Assembly (NCBI GenBank): GCA_037783415.1
Contig: JAZGTN010000008.1
Location: 372,001-436,000 of the forward strand
Direction: 5' to 3'
Origin: Leptasterias polaris
Lineage: Eukaryota; Echinodermata; Asteroidea; Forcipulatida; Asteriidae
Length of the DNA stretch: 64,000 nt
The notes beneath the pieces were generated by a model. It did not search any database. It saw only the letters and a program-made list of their open reading frames with translations, and was not told the DNA's origin. Below, one piece after another: positions 46,661 through 58,295 of this stretch (within the stretch, counting starts at the first letter, position 1; each line of letters starts with the position of its first letter). Position numbers and translations under genes: made by a program.

Positions 46661-47064
46661 AGTGCCTGGTTGAGTACTTATTTATGAGAATGGGGTTTCA
46701 GACCCAGTAAAAGTTAAAAGTGCCTGGTTGAGTACTTATTTATGAGAATGGGGTTTCAGACCCAGTAAAAGTTAAAAGTGCCTGGTTGAGTACTTATTTA
46801 TGAGAATGGGGTTTCAGACCCAGTAAAAGTTAAAAGTGCCTGGTTGAGTACTTATTTATGAGAATGGGGTTTCAGACCCAGTAAAAGTTAAAAGTGCCTG
46901 GTTGAGTACTTATTTATGAGAATGGGGTTTCAGACCCAGTAAAAGTTAAAAGTGCCTGGTTGAGTACTTATTTATGAGAATGGGGTTTCAGACCCAGTAA
47001 AAGTTAAAAGTGCCTGGTTGAGTACTTATTTAGAGAATGGGGTTTCAGACCCAGTAAAAGTTAG
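46661..47064 (+). repeat. 58-bp VNTR, 7 units (copy 4)
   Basis: Same seven-unit structure and deletion as copies 2 and 3. Confidence 0.97.
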
Positions 47065-47900
47065 TAACAGAGAATTGCTTTATTTCATTTTGTAAATGAA
47101 TTGTATATAATAAGGCCGTTGGCCGGTTGAATTTTGTGTAAATAAATCTAAGTGGAACTGAAGAAGGCTTCAGACTTTATAATTATTTTAAGATCGACGT
47201 TGTTCTCACATCATTGTATCGGTGTATCGTCAAACCAAAACATTTGTCATTATCCCAGATGCAAATTATTACATCTTTAAAAAAACCAAATTCATTCCGA
47301 ATAGATGGCCTCAACTTGGTTCACCTACATTTATACTGTTGATGATTGACAGTTGCATTTATATGTTAGTATGTTTCTAAGCAAATTATTATGGTTGATG
47401 CAAACATAGCAAGTCAACTCATAATTCAAGATACTATTGGGCTGGAACTCATGGACACAATACAACACTCTGTGAATTATTGTCACAAAGCCGGGTTCTC
47501 CCAAAGTCAAAAATAAAATCTAGACAATAATTGTTCCTTCCTTTGACACCACAAAGTTACAAATAGACGTAGGTTTAACAGTGAATGCTTTTTACGCTAA
47601 CTTATTTATTTACACTATTTACACTGAACATATTCAATAAAGAAAATAGGTATACATTACTTAATATTACGGATGTAATATTCTGATTTGCTTGGTGCAA
47701 CGACCAAGTTTCAAAAGTTCAAGTTCTCGGTGGTTACTGTATCCTTGGCCAATAACTACGAGGTGTACATCACCCACAATGTCAAAACGTGTTGCAAGGT
47801 CATCCCTCACTAGGAGTCTCTCCCCTTCAGCTGGGTGTTGCGGACTTGCGGTGGACTTGCGGTGTGTCTTTAGCACCCACCTCCACTGAACCCTCTCAAG

Positions 47901-48795
47901 CAGGGGCGTCGATCGCTACTGAAAAGTAGGGGGGACGGGCGAGCAAGTCTTGAAAAAATCATTACTTGTACATTTAATTTCTGTGTTACACTTGTTCCCT
48001 ATTTTTTGTTTGACCAGGAGGCGAGTTACAGGGGGTGATATTTAACAATAAAATCATCCGAAATGGGGTTTGGGCCTGGGTTTCCCTTATGTAAAACCGA
48101 GATTCTACCAAATACAAACATCATATTCACAATCCTTTTTAATTGTAACAACATAGCGACAATTTATTCAGTAAAATTGAGAGAGTTTTTGATGTTTGTG
48201 TTTCTTCTTTCGTTTTTCTTTTATTTTAATTTATACCTTGTTTTTAGAATAAAAAATAATAACACTGAACAAACTGCTCCTATTTATTTTAATGGATTTT
48301 ACTACATTTTGTGCGTTGTGCGATTGTAACAAAATGTAACACATTATTTTGCATTTGCACGCACACACAGACTTCCTTTATGTGGAGGGCCAGGGATCGT
48401 GTACCGTACATTATAGCAGACACAAACGACGCATAACTTGAATGCTAACAAGATATGTAAGCGGGATTTTGGCGTTCATGTCTTGGACGAAACTTGTCGT
48501 CTATTGTCTGTATTATAGAAACGGAAATAGGCCCAAAATACCATTCTGCGCGTAGTCCATCAGAAAAAGATGAAAATGAAGAAAACATTTCAACGTTTGT
48601 TCGCTATTCTGTTATTTGAACAAAAATTGTAATGAAATATAAAATCAAGAAAATGATGTATATTTTTATATTTTTGTGCATATTTCTAATGAACAGTCAA
48701 TCAAAAAGTGGGGGGGACATCTGATATGCTGTCCCCCCCAGCCTAAAAAGTGGGGGGGACATGTCCCCCCCGTCCCCCACCCATCGACGCCCTTG
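47901..48795 (+). mobile_element. hAT-type element, copy 4
   Basis: Copied with the tandem unit, offset exactly 4,434 bp from copy 3. Confidence 0.92.
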
Positions 48796-50862
48796 CTCTC
48801 AAGGCAGCGTTGCCACCGTCTCTAGCTCCAATAATGGGAACCAGTTTCGGCGAGATTTCACTACTTAAAACTGGCTCCCCTTAAAAGTGTATATAGCAGG
48901 TTTCTCCAGATTTTTGAACTGTTAGTTGTCTGCTTGTTTGCATCGATAAAATTAACCCAAAGACTGTTAATTTTATTATCAGCTATCGCTGAACTCAGTG
49001 GCTATCGCCAAACGTTTCTCCACACTTATTTGATTCTCGGCTAACGCCAATCTGATGCTACCGCACCCTCGAGATGCTGGACGGATCTGAACCCCAAAAC
49101 ATTCCAATGCTCGTACGGTTCCTTAAACGACGGGCTCCTATATACAAATCACCTCATTAACTATTCAAAAATTTACTAACAAAAGTAACTCGGTTAAAAC
49201 TTCCTTATATGGTATATGACGTAGGGCAACGCCCCAAATACTACGTTTCTTCTACGTTTTATACTTAACTAAATATTAACATAAAAATCAGAGCCCTCTT
49301 GTGACAATTATCTTCAGTTAGGATTGCACTGTCAATTTGTTTCAAGAGTACATCAACTGTTTCCCTTGGACTGAACTAAGTGAAAGTTCTTCACTTGTTC
49401 AACCATTTCACACTATACATCTTAACTTCACCCCTTACTGAGATGATAGAAAGCTGACTGTAATGTATCAACAGGTTATGGTCACAACGCTGTGACACTG
49501 GTTTACACTGCATGCTGTTATGAGTATCTGCCCCCTTTACCATAGTTTCAATCCGCCTTGACATTAAACAAACATGGTATTTGCCACTGGTAATGAACCA
49601 ACATTTCAGCATCATCTTTTCTACTGGGATTTACACCACTGGCTATGAGACTTAGTCACAAACATTTCTAACAACTTGTGCATGTGTGTGTGTGGTGGGG
49701 AGAGGGATGTTGGTAGACTCACCTGCCAACTGTGGGTTTCTGCATTTGGTTCGACTGTGTAGTAAATCTTCAATAGATTATCCCTTCAGCTAAACCATCT
49801 CATCATGTGGTATTTCTGATCACTCTCATATTGAGTCATCTGCTTGAGCCGATGTCCTTGGTTTGTCTGATGCATGATGTCAGACAAGACTGACCCTTTC
49901 TTTCTGGGCAGTTTAATTGTGTTTCTAAAAAGCACTGTGCATGGAAAGAAACAAATATTTTATCAGTTTTTGATCGGAGACCCACCATTGAAATTTATGT
50001 AAGTTAATATACTTAGCAGAAAACAGTCAGCTCCACTGCTTCATTTTCTTTTTAACAATTTCCAATTTGACAGTCTCTGAAAATCCTGTCATGATCTCTG
50101 CTTCTTTCTCAACCTTTGTCTAACCTTAAAAATCAACAAAAGACCAGTGGAGAAAATATGTATTTAAGAATAACAATGCTGGAGGACTGGAAGCCGGTCT
50201 TGGACTTGGACTTGTATTCACACTCGGACCACAGTGTCTCAGATTCTGACTCAGACTAGACCCTGGGACTTAGTGTGACTTGACTCGAGATTCTGAACTA
50301 CCTTCATGGTGCCCAAGTAATTGGTTAATAATGAGAACAAAAAAAGTTTCTGTTGATGTGTTGCCTATGACCGGTGCATAAAAACGACAGACCATGTTTG
50401 TTTCAACTGTGCAAGTCAGGGCAGGGGTAGAGTCTTGTAATGTCAATGTCTGTTATTGGCATGGCTTTTTGTTGTCTGCCTAAAATAGATTAACCTTCCG
50501 AATAGCATTTGTTCAACTGAATCAAGTGCAGGCAAACCTTAGGCAATATCTGCCGAGAACGGTAGGCTATTGCTGGGTCTTGGTGTCAATTTTTCATTGG
50601 TTTGCTTTAATTGGTATACAAGGATTTTCTACCTCAATCGTAGGTCACATTTTAGTCCTTGACTAGTCCTCACGCATAATGAAACGTTGACACAGACTAA
50701 GGCCTAATACAGACACATTTCTCACAAATCAGACAGTATTTTTGTAAATTTATGCTTGTTAAAAAAATTTATTTAGTATCTAATTTTTTTTAGATTTTTT
50801 GCACAATGGAGATCAATCAAATGTCTTTAAATTATTGTGTTTTAACTTTAAAAAGTATCAAA

Positions 50863-51185
50863 TAATAAACCACAAGGGAAACTGACTGGGTAAATTTTTA
50901 ATGATTTTGGGTTGAACAAAGAAAAATTGACTAGAACGGGATTTGAACCAACGATCTCCGGATTAACGTGCAGGCACTCTATCAACTGAGCTATCTATAG
51001 CCCTATGTTGGTGGTTTCCCTATTTTGTCAATACTTTTGTTCAGGCATGTCAGGGGTGCCAGTCAGAAGCCATTCAAGTGTAAACTGCCGTGTAGCTAGG
51101 GATCACACCCAAGTATACGATACAACCTGGGAAGCGGCAGCCAGGGGATCACCTTAAGGGGATGCGACTTTTTATATCGGATATC
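50863..51185 (-). repeat. tRNA-bearing interspersed repeat, complete minus copy at the array's right edge
   Basis: The uninterrupted version of the sequence truncated at each tandem junction, running from ATAATAAACCACAAGGG to ...CGACTTTTTATATCGGATATC. Another minus copy follows directly. Confidence 0.85.
50930..51002 (-). tRNA. tRNA-like sequence, repeat-borne, with 2-base insertion
   Basis: A minus-strand cloverleaf of the same family. It has an extra TA in the acceptor region (TCTATAGCC rather than TCTAGCC) and a weakened anticodon stem. Likely a pseudo-tRNA. Confidence 0.45.
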
Positions 51186-51340
51186 AAATAATAAACCACA
51201 AGGGAAACTGACTGGGTAAATTTTAAATGTTGAACAAAGAAAAATTGACTAGAGCGGGATTTGAACCAACGACCTCCAGATTAATGTGCCGGTGCTCTAC
51301 CAACTGAGCTATCTATAGCCCTATCTTGGCGTTCAGCTAG
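51186..51340 (-). repeat. tRNA-bearing interspersed repeat, second minus copy (partial)
   Basis: A direct repeat of the preceding copy, starting AAATAATAAACCACAAGGG and covering the tail and tRNA-like part. It is broken just after CCCTATCTTGGCG, where unrelated sequence begins. Confidence 0.8.
51248..51321 (-). tRNA. tRNA-like sequence, repeat-borne
   Basis: Intact A and B boxes on the minus strand, the same TA insertion near the acceptor as its neighbour, and a GGTGC/CCAGATTAA difference in the anticodon arm. Likely a pseudo-tRNA. Confidence 0.45.
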
Positions 51341-51446
51341 GGTATATAATGCACTTGTATTGCTCCGACATCTTGATTGTTGTGCCAAAAACATGACAAG
51401 TTCAATTGCAATTTGGACAGAAGACGAGTATACGAGTAAACTGACT

Positions 51447-51775
51447 GGGTAAACATTTACCCAGTCAGTTTCCCTTGTGGTTTATTATTTGATATCTGAT
51501 ATAAAAAGTCGCATCCCCTTAAGGTGATCCCCTGGCTGCCGCTTCCCAGGTTGTATCGTATACTTGGGTGTGATTCCTGGCTACACGGCAGTTTGCGGTT
51601 GAATGGCTTCTGACTGGCACCCCCCGAACAAAGATATTGACAAAATAGGGAGACCGCCAACATAGGGCTAGATAGATCAGTTGGTAGAGCGCCGGCACGT
51701 TAAACTGGAGGTCGTTGGTTCAAATCCCGCTCTAGTCAATTTTTCTTTGTTCAACCCAAAATCATTTAGAAATAA
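51447..51775 (+). repeat. tRNA-bearing interspersed repeat, plus copy
   Basis: A full-length plus copy, preceded by AAACTGACTGGGTAAAC so that AAACTGACTGGGTAAAC/ATTTACCCAGTCAGTTT forms an inverted pair at its start. It ends with TTTTTCTTTGTTCAACCC. Confidence 0.85.
51666..51737 (+). tRNA. tRNA-like sequence, repeat-borne
   Basis: 72 nt with an intact acceptor stem and B box followed by TTTTT. The A box has a substitution (TAGATCAGTTGG), so promoter strength would be reduced. Confidence 0.5.
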
Positions 51776-52836
51776 AAAATTGGCACGGTCAAAGGAAAAA
51801 AAGTCAGAAATAAATAAAAAAGCAGATCAATGAAAAAGCAGATATCCACTTAAAAGCAGAGATTTCACACTGAGGCCTGTCTAACAGAAATGGCTGGAAC
51901 TAGCCAAAATTGCAGAAATGTTCCATACACCTGTCCAGAGGATTAATGGTTACAATTATCGCAACCCAGTTCAGGGTATGATGTAATTCCACTGTGAGCC
52001 ACGCCCACTCTACAGAAAATGGCCCAACTGATTACCAGAAGCCCATACGACCTGCAGTAAGCTAGTTTACTCAGAATTCAAAGTTTCTTTCAAAGAAAAT
52101 GCTTTTGAATGATGAATTGTTGGCCAGCTTTGGAGCCTGAAGTAATGAAAACCTTGGGCGTGAAGCAGATTATACGCACTCAGGCAATGCAACGACTTAC
52201 CAACGAGACAACTTTACATTATACATAGTATATGAATCAGACTGGGACAAAACAGGACTCAAACTCGGGGAGGACTCGGACTTGGACAACAGGGACTCTA
52301 GGGACTCAACTACAGCATTGATGTAACTGTAAAGTTTGAATTTGTGTTTCTTGTTCAACTCACTAGTGTTTGATGTTAACTCAGATGCATCTAGGCTGTG
52401 ATGTCATTCAGTGTTTCTGTAGTTACAACATTGACTTCTTCTATACACCTCAACTTCTTGAGCACAGTCTATATCATGTTCACCTGATAAATGGAAACAT
52501 AATGAGCAGTTCAATAATTTTACATACGCTTAAGTAAAGAATGCAGTGCTGTATTTTAGTTTACCTTGAAAATGATGTGCAGAAATAGTTAATATAGTTC
52601 AAAAACTAACACAGACAAAGCATTGTTTTTAAACAGATCAAACTGATCCAAAGGAATTGAAGTTGTCCCAAAAAGTGACATCATCAAAATAACAGATCCT
52701 AACCACCTGCCTAAATATGGGAGTCAATGCATATAAGTAGTAAAATATTGAAGTTTACTCAATGTACAAGATAATCACCAAATTGATGCAGAACTGAATC
52801 TAAACTCACTTGGATCAAAACCCACCAATTGATCTA
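51776..52836. other. No gene seen
   Basis: AT-rich. A GGACTCGGACTTGGAC low-complexity patch at about 52,255-52,310 resembles the one in the tandem unit. Confidence 0.45.
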
Positions 52837-53084
52837 GGCCCAATTTCATGGCTCTGCTTACCGTGAGCAAAGAATCGGCGCTTACGGAAACAGGGAGTTC
52901 CCAGCTTCTGTGAAGCGTGTTTCACGAGTTAGCAGGGAAACTTTGCTTGTGCGCGTGCGTAGTCCACGTTACTAGGCATTCTTCACTTAAACAGCTAGCG
53001 CAGAAATTCAGTGATTGCACAGTATGCAGAGCATGGTGATCATAAGCGCAGAATTTGGCGGTAAGCAGATCCATGAAATTGGGC
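52837..53084. mobile_element. MITE, GGCCCAATTTCATGG family
   Basis: The left end GGCCCAATTTCATGGCTCTG and right end CAGATCCATGAAATTGGGC are inverted. Internal GCTTACCG/CGGTAAGC words are shared with 17,509-17,789, although the interior differs (GGAGTTCCCAGCTTCTGTG). Confidence 0.7.
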
Positions 53085-53551
53085 ATCGGTTCTACATAAA
53101 GACAACATACTGGCAATAAATTAACAGATGGAATAGTAATGATCATCAGAATGCTGCACTCTGGATGTTTGATGATTTACACACTTCCCACAAGTCAACA
53201 GGTTGTGTGTGTTTGCAACCACTGCATTTGCAGACCGGCAATTTCATCTTTGAAAAGGCAAAGTCATGATTTGTCACTCTGCAAAGGGCACTACCAACAG
53301 AAAATCATGGTCCATGGGAAACTTTTGAAGGGGCACCAAACAAATTTTGGATCTCCCAATGGGAGTACTTCAAAAAGATAACATTATTTCTTCTAATGGG
53401 CACTACCATTAGAAAATGTTAACGTCTCTGGGAAATATTTGAAAGGGCACCCAGGCCAAGATCAGGGGGAAAAAAACAATGTTTTAACTAATTTCTAGAC
53501 GACAACAAGTGGTTGATACAATTACTATCTTTAAACCATTAAAACTGATGG
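53085..53551. other. No gene supported
   Basis: A duplicated GGGCACTACCA..AGAAAAT(C/G) segment (near 53,287 and 53,399) is an old short repeat. No domain-bearing frame. Confidence 0.4.
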
Positions 53552-53834
53552 GTGAGTCTTAGCTGAGCGGTTTAAATTGTGGGACTCAAGTTTTGGTTAC
53601 TGAGTCATCAGGTTGTGGGTTCGAATCACGGTCATGACACTCGTGTCCTTGAGCAAGACACTTAACTATATTTGCTTCTCATCACCCAGGAGTAAATGGG
53701 TACCTGTGAGGGCAGAGAAGGTTCTTATGTTTGACTTCGGATGGTGCGCTACATATTTGGCAGTGCAATGAAATAAATGGCCCAGTGATGACCAGGGGCA
53801 ATAATGTTTGAAGTGCAATGTTGTTTCTTTGGAG
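53552..53834 (+). mobile_element. tRNA-Leu-derived SINE, diverged copy lacking its 3' end
   Basis: The tRNA-like head (about 53,553-53,639) keeps GGGTTCGAATCACGG as B box and ACTCAAG in the anticodon region. It is followed by TGTCCTTGAGCAAGACACTTA, the CACCCAGGAGTAAATGGGTA word, CTACATATTTGGCAG and GATGACCAGGGGCAATAATG. The GCGCTATATAAGAAG end and ATT tail of the copy at 20,525 are missing. Confidence 0.8.
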
Positions 53835-54060
53835 TAGACCCTTCCCATAAAATATGCAAATTCTACATTCACGCATGCGTACAGACACTATTGGTTGGCA
53901 AACGCCATACATAAATGTGCACTAAGCAGACGCACAAGGGTGTCTGCATCACGCCACCATCAGCCTCATACAAAAAGGCGCGATGTTGCATCATTTTGCC
54001 AATCAAAGTGTAAGTGCGCACGCCCGATGTGCAATTTACATATTTTGTGGGAAGGGTCTA
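53835..54060. mobile_element. 226-bp MITE, TA-flanked, GACCCTTCCC termini
   Basis: The left end TAGACCCTTCCCATAAAATA and right end TATTTTGTGGGAAGGGTCTA are inverted repeats of about 30 bp, with TA at both edges as the likely target duplication. The interior is CpG-richer (ACGCATGCGT, GGCGCGATG). The left inverted repeat contains ATGCAAAT. No coding capacity: a 74-codon frame from 53,895 is chance. It abuts the 3' side of the SINE. Confidence 0.8.
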
Positions 54061-54415
54061 AATATGTGCTAATGAGAGCCTACATGTATATCATTAAAAC
54101 AAAATTAAAACAAAATTAATATACATTTTTTAATTTTACTTTTTCCAAGGGCTTTATTTCTTTATTCCTTCCATTAAGTCATATATAGGGTAATCTGAAA
54201 GGAACATGGTATTTTGACCACATACTGAAAAAAGGGACTAATTTTATTTTCGAGTACATGACTTTGTGTACAGATTAGGAGTACAAGTACCATCAAAACA
54301 GCACTCAAGAAGTACTTGAGTACAAAGTACCAAGTATGAGTGAGTACTACAACACTGTGTACAAGTATCATTCCTTTAAGGTTTTCTGTAATGGTGAAGA
54401 GTGCTGTAGACCTAC
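54061..54415. other. No gene seen
   Basis: AT-rich. GAGTAC/AAGTACT words recur around 54,250-54,350 (AGTACAAGTACC, AAGTACTTGAGTACAAAGTA). Confidence 0.45.
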
Positions 54416-57400
54416 CTTGGCAAAAAGTTGGTTAGCTTGTGTCTTTCATCCAGTCCAACTACATGTATGACAACTTATAGAGTGCATCTACCTCAATCCA
54501 TTCCTTGATATGAGGGATCAAAGAGTGGGTTAGCTTGTGTCTTTCATCCAGTCCAAGTATGACAACTTAGAGTGCATCTACCTCAATCCATTCCTTGAGG
54601 GATCAAAGAGTGGGTTATCTTGTGTCTTTCATCCAGTCCAAGTATGACAACTTAGTGTGCATCTACCTCAATCCATTCCATGAGGGATCAAAGAGTAGGT
54701 TATCTTGTGTCTTTCATCCAGTCCAACTATGACAACTTAGTGTGCATCTACCTCAATCCATTCCATGAGGGATCAAAGAGTAGGTTATCTTGTGTCTTTC
54801 ATCCAGTCCAACAATGACAACTTAGTGTGCATCTACCTCAATCCATTCCTTGAGGGATCAAAGAGTGGGTTATCTTGTGTCTTTCATCCAGTCCAACTAT
54901 GACAACTTAGTGTGCATCTACCTCAATCCATTCCTTGAGGGATCAAAGAGTGGGTTATCTTGTGTCTTTCATCCAGTCCAAGTATGACAACTTAGTGTGC
55001 ATCTACCTCAATCCATTCCCTGAGGGATCAAAGAGTGGGTTATCTTGTGTCTTTCATCCAGTCCAACTATGACAACTTAGAGTGCATCTACCTCAATCCA
55101 TTCCTTGAGGGATCAAAGAGTGGGTTATCTTGTGTCTTTCATCCAGTCCAACTACATGTATGACAACTTAGTGTGCATCTACATGTACCTCAATCCATTC
55201 CTTGAGGGATCAAAGAGTAGGTTATCTTGTGTCTTTCATCAGTCCAACAATGACAACTTAGAGTGCATCTACCTCAATCCATTCCTTGAGGGATCAAAGA
55301 GTGGGTTATCTTGTGTCTTTCATCCAGTCCAACTATGACAACTTAGTGTGCATCTACCTCAATCCATTCCATGAGGGATCAAAGAGTAGGTTATCTTGTG
55401 TCTTTCATCCAGTCCAACAATGACAACTTAGTGTGCATCTACCTCAATCCATTCCTTGAGGGATCAAAGAGTGGGTTATCTTGTGTCTTTCATCCAGTCC
55501 AACTATGACAACTTAGTGTGCATCTACCTCAATCCATTCCTTGAGGGATCAAAGAGTGGGTTATCTTGTGTCTTTCATCCAGTCCAAGTATGACAACTTA
55601 GTGTGCATCTACCTCAATCCATTCCCTGAGGGATCAAAGAGTGGGTTATCTTGTGTCTTTCATCCAGTCCAACTATGACAACTTAGAGTGCATCTACCTC
55701 AATCCATTCCTTGAGGGATCAAAGAGTGGGTTATCTTGTGTCTTTCATCCAGTCCAACTACATGTATGACAACTTAGTGTGCATCTACTTCAATCCATTC
55801 CTTGAGGGATCAAAGAGTAGGTTATCTTGTGTCTTTCATCCAGTCCAACAATGACAACTTAGAGTGCATCTACCTCAATCCATTCCTTGAGGGATCAAAG
55901 AGTGGGTTATCTTGTGTCTTTCATCCAGTCCAACTATGACAACTTAGAGTGCATCTACCTCAATCCATTCCTTGAGGGATCAAAGAGTGGGTTATCTTGT
56001 GTCTTTCATCCAGTCCAACTATGACAACTTAGTGTGCATCTACCTCAATCCATTCCTTGAGGGATCAAAGAGTGGGTTATCTTGTGTCTTTCATCCAGTC
56101 CAACTACATGTATGACAACTTAGTGTGCATCTACCTCAATCCATTCCTTGAGGGATCAAAGAGTGGGTTATCTTGTGTCTTTCATCCAGTCCAACTATGA
56201 CAACTTAGAGTGCATCTACCTCAATCCATTCCATGAGGGATCAAAGAGTGGGTTATCTTGTGTCTTTCATCCAGTCCAAGTATGACAACTTAGTGTGCAT
56301 CTACCTCAATCCATTCCTTGAGGGATCAAAGAGTGGGTTATCTTGTGTCTTTCATCCAGTCCAACAATGACAACTTAGAGTGCATCTACCTCAATCCATT
56401 CCTTGAGGGATCAAAGAGTGGGTTATCTTGTGTCTTTCATCCAGTCCAACTATGACAACTTAGTGTGCATCTACCTCAATCCATTCCTTGAGGGATCAAA
56501 GAGTGGGTTATCTTGTGTCTTTCATCCAGTCCAAGTATGACAACTTAGTGTGCATCTACCTCAATCCATTCCCTGAGGGATCAAAGAGTGGGTTATCTTG
56601 TGTCTTTCATCCAGTCCAACTATGACAACTTAGAGTGCATCTACCTCAATCCATTCCTTGAGGGATCAAAGAGTGGGTTATCTTGTGTCTTTCATCCAGT
56701 CCAACTACATGTATGACAACTTAGTGTGCATCTACATGTACCTCAATCCATTCCTTGAGGGATCAAAGAGTAGGTTATCTTGTGTCTTTCATCAGTCCAA
56801 CAATGACAACTTAGAGTGCATCTACCTCAATCCATTCCTTGAGGGATCAAAGAGTGGGTTATCTTGTGTCTTTCATCCAGTCCAACTATGACAACTTAGT
56901 GTGCATCTACCTCAATCCATTCCATGAGGGATCAAAGAGTAGGTTATCTTGTGTCTTTCATCCAGTCCAACAATGACAACTTAGTGTGCATCTACCTCAA
57001 TCCATTCCTTGAGGGATCAAAGAGTGGGTTATCTTGTGTCTTTCATCCAGTCCAACTATGACAACTTAGTGTGCATCTACCTCAATCCATTCCTTGAGGG
57101 ATCAAAGAGTGGGTTATCTTGTGTCTTTCATCCAGTCCAAGTATGACAACTTAGTGTGCATCTACCTCAATCCATTCCCTGAGGGATCAAAGAGTGGGTT
57201 ATCTTGTGTCTTTCATCCAGTCCAACTATGACAACTTAGAGTGCATCTACCTCAATCCATTCCTTGAGGGATCAAAGAGTGGGTTATCTTGTGTCTTTCA
57301 TCCAGTCCAACTACATGTATGACAACTTAGTGTGCATCTACTTCAATCCATTCCTTGAGGGATCAAAGAGTAGGTTATCTTGTGTCTTTCATCCAGTCCA

Positions 57401-58295
57401 ACAATGACAACTTAGAGTGCATCTACCTCAATCCATTCCTTGAGGGATCAAAGAGTGGGTTATCTTGTGTCTTTCATCCAGTCCAACTATGACAACTTAG
57501 AGTGCATCTACCTCAATCCATTCCTTGAGGGATCAAAGAGTGGGTTATCTTGTGTCTTTCATCCAGTCCAACTATGACAACTTAGTGTGCATCTACCTCA
57601 ATCCATTCCTTGAGGGATCAAAGAGTGGGTTATCTTGTGTCTTTCATCCAGTCCAACTACATGTATGACAACTTAGTGTGCATCTACCTCAATCCATTCC
57701 TTGAGGGATCAAAGAGTGGGTTATCTTGTGTCTTTCATCCAGTCCAACTATGACAACTTAGAGTGCATCTACCTCAATCCATTCCATGAGGGATCAAAGA
57801 GTGGGTTATCTTGTGTCTTTCATCCAGTCCAACAATGACAACTTAGAGTGCATCTACCTCAATCCATTCCTTGAGGGATCAAAGAGTAGGTTATCTTGTG
57901 TCTTTCATCCAGTCCAACTATGACAACTTAGAGTGCATCTACCTCAATCCATTCCTTGAGGGATCAAAGAGTGGGTTATCTTGTGTCTTTCATCCAGTCC
58001 AACTACATGTATGACAACTTAGTGTGCATCTACCTCAATCCATTCCTTGAGGGATCAAAGAGTGGGTTATCTTGTGTCTTTCATCCAGTCCAACTATGAC
58101 AACTTAGAGTGCATCTACCTCAATCCATTCCATGAGGGATCAAAGAGTGGGTTATCTTGTGTCTTTCATCCAGTCCAAGTATGACAACTTAGTGTGCATC
58201 TACCTCAATCCATTCCTTGAGGGATCAAAGAGTGGGTTATCTTGTGTCTTTCATCCAGTCCAACAATGACAACTTAGAGTGCATCTACCTCAATG
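54416..58295 (+). repeat. 86-bp satellite of about 45 units with higher-order structure
   Basis: The unit contains TGACAACTTAGTGTGCATCT, ACCTCAATCCATTCCTTGAG and TTGTGTCTTTCATCCAGTCC. Variants include AACTAT/AAGTAT/AACAAT, TAGTGTG/TAGAGTG, TTGAGGG/ATGAGGG/CTGAGGG and a 5-bp ACATG insertion. The variant order repeats: about 54,823-56,278 recurs at +1,553 bp (18 units), seemingly without differences. Frames within it close at each unit because 86 is not a multiple of 3. The array ends abruptly at CTACCTCAATGATCG. Confidence 0.95.

Larger units (their letters stand above)
46559..50992 (+). repeat. 4.4-kb tandem unit, copy 4 (last)
   Basis: Same as copies 2 and 3 up to the break at ...GCACTCTATCAACT. 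There it runs on into GAGCTATC, the intact continuation of the tRNA-like sequence, in place of the junction. This marks the ancestral right breakpoint. Confidence 0.95.

Noticed and set aside
55105..56891. Two identical 77-codon frames as a duplicated gene
   Set aside because: They are the same stretch of the 86-bp satellite at the 1,553-bp higher-order period. Open length depends on the 5-bp insertions that shift frame.
54416..58295. CRISPR-like array
   Set aside because: Units are contiguous 86-bp repeats with no unique spacers, in eukaryote-type DNA.
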